Part shown: piece by piece, positions 31,157-35,380 of the stretch
Layout: every line of letters starts with the position of its first letter
How positions within the stretch are numbered: position 1 is the first letter of the stretch
Origin: CAZQCJ01 sp964591885
GTDB lineage: Bacteria > Patescibacteriota > Microgenomatia > PFEM01 > JAPLYW01
Length of the DNA: 35,380 nt
Assembly: GCA_964591885.1 (NCBI GenBank)
Contig: CAZQCJ010000053.1
Location: forward strand, 1 to 35,380
Reading direction: 5' to 3'
Notes under the pieces: model-generated
Told to the model about the DNA's origin: nothing
Databases searched by the model: none
What the model saw: the letters and a program-made list of their open reading frames with translations, nothing else
Position numbers and translations under genes: made by a program

Positions 31157-31208
31157 ATATTACCCGAAACTTAAAATTCTTGTCAAGAGGTAAATTTTCC
31201 TTTAAGAT
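31157..31208. promoter_or_regulatory. Divergent lexA / transglutaminase promoters with overlapping -35 boxes
   Basis: Minus: TTGACA (31186-31181), 18 nt, TAATAT (31162-31157), 8 nt to the lexA ATG. Plus: TTGTCA (31180-31185), 17 nt, TAAGAT (31203-31208), 6 nt to the GTG at 31215. The two -35 boxes overlap by five bases. Confidence 0.65.
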
Positions 31209-31214
31209 AAAGAA

Positions 31215-33041
31215 GTGAAGAAAATCTGCTGTTTATTTTTTATTTACTTTTTGTCAGGAATTATTTTTTTCTCTCTTCTTTCTAAAATTCAAGCCGCAGA
31301 TGAAATTGAAACAAAATATGATTTTTATTATCGCGTTAATCCTAATGGGGTAGTTAATGTCTCACAAAAAATCAGTTTGACTAATAAGATTTCCGCTGTT
31401 TATGCTTCCCAATACTCTTTTGCTTTACCAATGACAGCTGTTAAAAATATTAAAGCTTTTGATGGCGAAGGCCCTTGCCGTACAGAGGTCAAACAAGAAA
31501 GTAATTCAACTTTAATCACGGTTTATTTTAACCAGCAAGTTGTTGGTATTGAAAAAACTTTAACTTTTAATTTAGATTTTGACAGCTTGGAAACAGCTCA
31601 AAAAGAAGGTGATGTTTGGGAAATTATTATTCCCAAAATTGCTAATTTAAATCATGTTGATGATTATAATCTGACTTTGGCTATTCCGGTTTCTTTTGGC
31701 AATCCGGCCTTTATCCGGCCTTCGCCAATTGAAGAAAAAGATGAAGATAATTTTAAGGTTTATCGTTTTGTTAAAAGTCAAAATATTGAGGGTGGTGTCT
31801 TAGCCACATTCGGCCTTTTCCAAACTTTCGACTTTACCCTCTTTTACCATCTGCAAAATCCCAACCTCTCTTCGGGCGAAACAGAAATTGCTTTGCCGCC
31901 AGATACGGCTTTTCAACAAATATCTTATCAAAAAATTGAGCCGAAACCTATCAATATTCGTGTTGATGAGGATGGCAATTGGCTGGCTAAATACCGCCTA
32001 AAGCCTAAAGAAAAGATAAAAATTACCCTAACTGGACAAGTTAAAATTTTAGCTAAACCACAACAAGGTTTTCCTTCACCTAATAGCCAAATTTTGGAAA
32101 AAAATCTACAACCTGATACTTTTTGGGAAGTTAACGACCCTCAAATTAAAGAATTAGCTTCTAAACTAAAGACAGCTAGGGCTATTTACGATTTTATTGT
32201 TGAAAATTTAAATTATAATTTTGAGCGGGTCGGAGAGGAACCTCAACGATTAGGAGCTATTCAGACTTTAAACAATCCAGACCAAGCAATTTGCATGGAA
32301 TTTAGTGATCTCTTTGTAGCTTTGGCCAGAGCAGCGGGTATTCCGGCTCGAGCTGTGGATGGTTTTGCCTATACTGAAGACAGTCGTCTGCGTCCTTTAA
32401 GCTTGATGATTGACGTTCTTCATGTTTGGCCGGAATATTATGATGAAGATAAAAAAGCCTGGATTCCGGTTGACCCCACCTGGGGAAAGACTACTGGCGG
32501 CATCGACTATTTTTCTCAAACTGATTTACGACATTTTGCTTTTGCTATCCACGGAGAAAATAGCCAGACTCCTTACCCAGCCGGCTCTTATAAACTTCCG
32601 GGCTCCCTAGGAAAGGATATCCAAGTCGCTTTTGGTGACTATCAGCAGGAAAAATCAACCCCGGATCTTAAATTAACTTTTAATCTGCCAGAAAAGATTT
32701 TTTGGGGAAAGAGTAAAAAAGGAGAAATTTTAATCCAGAATAAAGGGCAAAAGGCAGCTTATGAAGTTGGAGTTGAAATTGAAAACCAGGGGTTAGATTT
32801 AATCTCATTTTATGATAAAGAAATCAAAATCATACCGCCTTTTTCCTCAAGAGAAATTCAACTCGAAATGACAACTAAAAATATTTTCGGTAATAAAGGT
32901 AAGATTAAGGTTTGGCTAAATGGTCAAGAATCAGAAACTGAAATTGAAGTTGGTTCACTAATCGAACAAATTCTTCTCCCTATCAGCGGCGGTTTATTAA
33001 CTTTAATAACTCTTTTTATTCTTTTAAGAAAAAAGTTTTGA
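31215..33041 (+). CDS. Membrane-anchored transglutaminase-like protein
   Basis: The 608 residues have an N-terminal signal peptide ending near KIQAADE, a beta-rich region (about 30-290), a transglutaminase core with C360 (AICMEFSDLF), H403 (VLHVWPEYY) and D420 (IPVDPTWG), a beta-sandwich-like C-terminal region, and a final membrane helix (ILLPISGGLLTLITLFILL) with a basic end. The catalytic triad is intact. Extracellular bacterial homologues act as peptidases or cross-linkers on surface proteins. It starts with GTG, 6 nt after a -10 box, so a leaderless GTG start is predicted. It is divergent from lexA. Confidence 0.85.
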   Translation: MKKICCLFFIYFLSGIIFFSLLSKIQAADEIETKYDFYYRVNPNGVVNVSQKISLTNKISAVYASQYSFALPMTAVKNIKAFDGEGPCRTEVKQESNSTLITVYFNQQVVGIEKTLTFNLDFDSLETAQKEGDVWEIIIPKIANLNHVDDYNLTLAIPVSFGNPAFIRPSPIEEKDEDNFKVYRFVKSQNIEGGVLATFGLFQTFDFTLFYHLQNPNLSSGETEIALPPDTAFQQISYQKIEPKPINIRVDEDGNWLAKYRLKPKEKIKITLTGQVKILAKPQQGFPSPNSQILEKNLQPDTFWEVNDPQIKELASKLKTARAIYDFIVENLNYNFERVGEEPQRLGAIQTLNNPDQAICMEFSDLFVALARAAGIPARAVDGFAYTEDSRLRPLSLMIDVLHVWPEYYDEDKKAWIPVDPTWGKTTGGIDYFSQTDLRHFAFAIHGENSQTPYPAGSYKLPGSLGKDIQVAFGDYQQEKSTPDLKLTFNLPEKIFWGKSKKGEILIQNKGQKAAYEVGVEIENQGLDLISFYDKEIKIIPPFSSREIQLEMTTKNIFGNKGKIKVWLNGQESETEIEVGSLIEQILLPISGGLLTLITLFILLRKKF

Positions 33042-33066
33042 CACTCTTTCCAATTTATTGTTAAAT
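33038..33066 (+). promoter_or_regulatory. Promoter of the YvlD-like gene
   Basis: TTGACA (33038-33043, overlapping the preceding TGA stop), 17-nt spacer, TTAAAT (33061-33066), 7 nt to the ATG at 33074. Confidence 0.6.
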
Positions 33067-33073
33067 AAATCTA

Positions 33074-33484
33074 ATGAGTTTAATTAAAAAATATCTACGT
33101 CTTTTTTTAGTCAATTTCTTGGCTCTTTGGCTAGTAGGCCGTTTTATTCCTGGTGTTCACTTTATCGAGGGCTATGAAAGCATCGCTTTGACTGCCTTAG
33201 TTTTAACTCTGGTTGGCTTTTTAATTAAACCTCTTATTGGTTTACTTCTTTTACCAATTAATCTTCTTACCCTTGGTGCTTTCCGCTGGCTAATTAATGT
33301 TATTACTCTCTGGCTGGTAACTCTGCTTGTCCCCCAATTTAAAATCTCTGCTTTTATCTTTGAAAGTTTTAGCTATAAAGGCTTTGTTGTTCCTCAAATG
33401 TCTCTTAATATCTTTTGGGCTTACGTTTTGGTTTCTTTAGCCTTGAGTTTGATAAATACCTTCATTCTTTGGCTAACTAAATAG
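33074..33484 (+). CDS. Phage holin family 4 / YvlD-like membrane protein
   Basis: The 136-residue protein has four hydrophobic helices. LALWLVGRFIPGVHF, ALVLTLVGFLIKPLIGLLLLPINLLTLGAFRWLINVI and the final ALSLINTFILWL are typical of the PF04020 family (YvlD, 'phage holin family 4'). Despite the name, most members are chromosomal and of unknown role; no lysis genes are nearby, so a true holin is unlikely. It has its own predicted leaderless promoter and lies upstream of secG. Confidence 0.85.
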   Translation: MSLIKKYLRLFLVNFLALWLVGRFIPGVHFIEGYESIALTALVLTLVGFLIKPLIGLLLLPINLLTLGAFRWLINVITLWLVTLLVPQFKISAFIFESFSYKGFVVPQMSLNIFWAYVLVSLALSLINTFILWLTK

Positions 33485-33490
33485 TTTTTA

Positions 33491-33499
33491 TGTTATAAT
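33491..33499 (+). promoter_or_regulatory. Extended -10 of secG
   Basis: TGT-TATAAT, perfect extended -10, ending 8 nt before the secG ATG at 33508. The -35 is weak (TTGGCT with a 19-nt spacer). Confidence 0.65.
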
Positions 33500-33507
33500 T
33501 CCTAATA

Positions 33508-33720
33508 ATGATTTTTCTTTCAGTCCAAATTTTTATTGCTGTCTTGTTAATAACGGCTATTTTAATGCAAGCTAGAGGAGCTGGATTAGGTGAAGCTTGG
33601 GGGGGGTCTTCGGATTTTTTTACTTCCCGTCGTGGCATGGAAAAAATTATTTTCCTAACAACCGTCATTTTAGCAATCCTTTTCCTTCTCATTTCCATCA
33701 TCAATTTGGTATTAAAGTAA
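33508..33720 (+). CDS. secG: Preprotein translocase subunit SecG
   Basis: The 70-residue protein has two membrane helices (IFLSVQIFIAVLLITAILMQ and IIFLTTVILAILFLLISII) with the conserved loop QARGAGLGEAWGGSSDFF between them, which is diagnostic of SecG. SecG assists SecYEG during protein export. The solute-binding protein gene follows after 3 nt and probably shares the transcript. Confidence 0.93.
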   Translation: MIFLSVQIFIAVLLITAILMQARGAGLGEAWGGSSDFFTSRRGMEKIIFLTTVILAILFLLISIINLVLK

Positions 33721-33723
33721 AAA

Positions 33724-35067
33724 ATGTTTAAGAGGTTTTTTCGTAAATTTCGCTTTTACCAACGTATTATGGTGGCTTTTTGGTACCAAAGAAAAAAACT
33801 AGTTATCTCTAGTTTTTTGTTGGGAGTAGGTACTTTTTTCTTATTTTATTACTTTTTTAGCCTCAGCCAGGTAAAAGTTGAAAAAATCGGTATTGTTGGG
33901 AAATTTACTACTAACGAAATACCATTAGAAATCCAAAAGCTAATCAGTGATGGTTTAACCGAAATTGCCGCTGACGGTTCACCTCAACCAGATTTAGTAA
34001 AAGGCTGGGAAACTGGAAATGAAAATAAAGAATATATTTTTACTCTTAAAGACAATCTTTTTTGGCAGAATGGCGAGCCACTTTTAACCTCAGATATCAA
34101 TCTTAAATTTAGCGATGTCGCTTCAACGACTATTGACCATAAAACAATTAAATTCCAATTAAAAGAGCCCTTTTCACCTTTTCCGGTAGTTGTCTCACAA
34201 CCTATTTTTAGAAAGGGTTTTGTTGGCACCGGACCCTATAAAGTCAAAAGCATTGAAAGGAACGGCCAGATTATCGAAAAGCTTGTTTTAGTCCCGGTTA
34301 ACAATAAAAATGAACCAAAAAAGATTTTTCATTTTTACCCAACTGAAAAATCGGCTAGGATTGGTTTTAAGCTAGGTGAGGTTAACCAACTTCAAGAAAT
34401 TGTCAGGCCGGAAGAATTATCCAACTGGGAAAAGGTTGAAATTACTCCGGAGGTTAAAGAAAATCTTTTTGTTGCCGTCTTTTTTAATACTAGTAATCCT
34501 CAACTTGGTGATAAATCAAACCGTCAGGCCTTGGCTTATGCTATTAAGAAAGAATGGGAAACACGAGCTCTTAATTCATTTAATCCTAATTCTTGGGCTT
34601 ATAATGATTCTGTTAAACACTATGATTATGATTTAGAAAACGCCAAAAAACTTTTAGAGCCAGAGGAAGAAACTGAGGGAAAAGAAGTTTTAAAAGAAAT
34701 AGAGCTTTCAACTTTTTCTTCCTTACTACCAATAGCAGAACAGATTAAAAAAGACTGGGAAGAATTAGGGGTCTCTACGAATATTAGAGTTGTTAATGTT
34801 CCTTCTGATGATTATCAGGCTCTTTTAGCAACTCAAGAAATTCCTTCTGACCCTGATCAATATTTTTTTTGGCATTCTACCCAATTAACCAGCAATATCT
34901 CTCATTACAAAAGTCCAAAACTTGATAAGCTTTTGGAAGATGGCCGAAAAGAACTAGACCAGGAAAAAAGAAAAGCCATTTATGCTGATTTCCAGAAATT
35001 TTTAGTTGAAGAAACTCCAGCTGTTTTTCTTTATTATCCCACTGTTTATAATATTTCCAAAAGGTAG
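33724..35067 (+). CDS. Family 5 solute-binding protein, membrane-anchored
   Basis: The 447 residues resemble the peptide/nickel-binding SBP_bac_5 family: LISDGLTEIAADGSPQPDLVKGWE, YIFTLKDNLFWQNGEPL, GTGPYKV, a middle AYAIKKEWE segment, and the late DQYFFWHSTQ and DGRKELDQEKRKAIYADFQKFL. Instead of a lipoprotein signal it has a basic N-terminus and one transmembrane helix (about 29-48), so it is tethered by its N-terminus. It stops at YYPTVYNISKR, where relatives usually continue for several more strands, so the C-terminus looks short. No ABC permease or ATPase lies in the window. Confidence 0.8.
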   Translation: MFKRFFRKFRFYQRIMVAFWYQRKKLVISSFLLGVGTFFLFYYFFSLSQVKVEKIGIVGKFTTNEIPLEIQKLISDGLTEIAADGSPQPDLVKGWETGNENKEYIFTLKDNLFWQNGEPLLTSDINLKFSDVASTTIDHKTIKFQLKEPFSPFPVVVSQPIFRKGFVGTGPYKVKSIERNGQIIEKLVLVPVNNKNEPKKIFHFYPTEKSARIGFKLGEVNQLQEIVRPEELSNWEKVEITPEVKENLFVAVFFNTSNPQLGDKSNRQALAYAIKKEWETRALNSFNPNSWAYNDSVKHYDYDLENAKKLLEPEEETEGKEVLKEIELSTFSSLLPIAEQIKKDWEELGVSTNIRVVNVPSDDYQALLATQEIPSDPDQYFFWHSTQLTSNISHYKSPKLDKLLEDGRKELDQEKRKAIYADFQKFLVEETPAVFLYYPTVYNISKR

Positions 35068-35084
35068 AATTAGCCTGAAAAGTC

Positions 35085-35093
35085 TGCTATAAT
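35085..35093 (+). promoter_or_regulatory. Promoter of the tRNA-Leu/Leu/Val cluster
   Basis: TGC-TATAAT, consensus extended -10, ending 10 nt before the first tRNA. No clear -35 box. Confidence 0.6.
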
Positions 35094-35103
35094 TTTAAAA
35101 CAG

Positions 35104-35184
35104 GCCGAAGTGGCGGAATTGGTAGACGCGCACGGTTCAGGGCCGTGTCCTTTTAGGATGTGGGTTCGACTCCCACCTTCGGCA
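35104..35184 (+). tRNA. tRNA-Leu (CAG anticodon)
   Basis: Acceptor GCCGAAG/CTTCGGC, anticodon stem CACGG/CCGTG with loop TTCAGGG (anticodon CAG), a long variable arm typical of class II tRNA-Leu, and T arm GTGGG-TTCGACT-CCCAC. Discriminator A, no encoded CCA. Confidence 0.95.
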
Positions 35185-35200
35185 CTGAATAAAAGAAAAA

Positions 35201-35284
35201 GCGCTCGTGGCGGAATTGGTATACGCGCAAGCTTGAGGAGCTTGGCTCTTTTTGAGCATGAGAGTTCGAGTCTCTCCGAGCGCA
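35201..35284 (+). tRNA. tRNA-Leu (GAG anticodon)
   Basis: Acceptor GCGCTCG/CGAGCGC, anticodon stem CAAGC/GCTTG with loop TTGAGGA (anticodon GAG), a long variable arm and T arm GAGAG-TTCGAGT-CTCTC. Discriminator A, no encoded CCA. Confidence 0.95.
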
Positions 35285-35288
35285 CTAA

Positions 35289-35362
35289 GGACGAATAGCT
35301 CAGCTGGTTAGAGCGTCTCTCTTACACAGAGAAGGCCAGAGGTTCGAATCCTCTTTCGTCCA
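35289..35362 (+). tRNA. tRNA-Val (TAC anticodon)
   Basis: Acceptor GGACGAA/TTCGTCC, anticodon stem TCTCT/AGAGA with loop CTTACAC (anticodon TAC), T arm AGAGG-TTCGAAT-CCTCT. Discriminator A. Only 4 nt separate it from the upstream tRNA-Leu. CCA is not encoded. Confidence 0.95.
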
Positions 35363-35371
35363 CAAACAATA

Positions 35372-35380
35372 TGTTAAAAT
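35372..35380 (+). promoter_or_regulatory. Extended -10-like box at the window edge
   Basis: The window ends with TGT-TAAAAT, identical to the box before tRNA-Lys. By analogy with other genes here, a start codon may lie 4-10 nt beyond the window. Confidence 0.35.

Noticed and set aside
33074..33484. Prophage holin
   Set aside because: PF04020-type proteins are mostly chromosomal, and there are no endolysin, capsid or integrase genes around it.
35070..35298. Overlapping ORFs on both strands at the window end
   Set aside because: They are translations of the tRNA-Leu genes, a common artefact.
1..35380. CRISPR arrays, insertion sequences, integrases or att sites beside the tRNA genes
   Set aside because: No regularly spaced repeats, transposase or integrase motifs, or tRNA 3'-end duplications were seen.
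1..35380. UGA recoding as in Gracilibacteria/Absconditabacteria
   Set aside because: Several conserved genes (polX, gatB, the transglutaminase gene, the glycosidase) end naturally at UGA, and no conserved gene has an internal UGA.

Overview
The window is AT-rich and dense with genes. It uses the standard stop code: UGA closes polX, gatB, the transglutaminase gene and others, which argues against the UGA-recoding Gracilibacteria and Absconditabacteria. Small gene sizes, a very short HolA-like delta subunit, a stand-alone EF-Tu-domain-2-like mini-protein, GatCAB, a compact set of surface proteins and tRNAs without encoded CCA all suggest a Candidatus Patescibacteria (CPR) bacterium of the Microgenomates or Parcubacteria kind. 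This assignment is an inference from gene content. No rRNA, CRISPR array, insertion sequence or prophage is visible.

Layout. 0-3.4 kb: the 3' part of a family 2 glycosyltransferase and an O-antigen-ligase-like membrane protein, facing an Ig-like anchored protein, tRNA-Thr, tRNA-Gly, a LysM protein and tRNA-Asp on the minus strand. 3.4-10.5 kb: polX, lemA, htpX, gatC, gatA and gatB tightly packed on the plus strand, then a GGDEF gene split by an apparent -1 frameshift. 10.5-15.1 kb: dnaE, rplS and a metallo-beta-lactamase hydrolase. 15.1-17.7 kb, minus strand: a secreted clan-A glycosidase with a dockerin-like end, tRNA-Glu, tRNA-Lys and two small unknown genes. 17.8-26.9 kb, plus strand: ruvC, the EF-Tu-like mini-protein, a small metallopeptidase, holA, a cupin, then ppsA-eno-gpmI-acsA, which together link acetate, pyruvate, PEP and 3-phosphoglycerate. 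26.9-28.8 kb: rsmI and a divergent pair of small orphan genes around a 460-nt structured intergenic region. 28.8-35.4 kb: a small export-type membrane protein, an Nramp homologue, lexA (minus), a membrane-anchored transglutaminase, a YvlD/holin-4 protein, secG, a membrane-anchored solute-binding protein and a tRNA-Leu/Leu/Val cluster.

The main cross-cutting observation concerns gene starts. About a dozen genes have a recognisable -10 box (often extended TGn, often with a -35 at 16-18 nt) ending only 4-9 nt before the start codon and no Shine-Dalgarno sequence, so their mRNAs should be leaderless. A second, smaller class (lemA, the EF-Tu-like gene, four small orphan proteins, the GGDEF leader ORF) has strong GGAGG-type ribosome binding sites. 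Other points worth checking are a cluster of four ATTAGATT octamers between ruvC and the unknown gene pair, a predicted three-way-junction RNA upstream of a small orphan gene, two matching nested-hairpin terminators that bound a two-gene module, and the frameshifted diguanylate cyclase gene.
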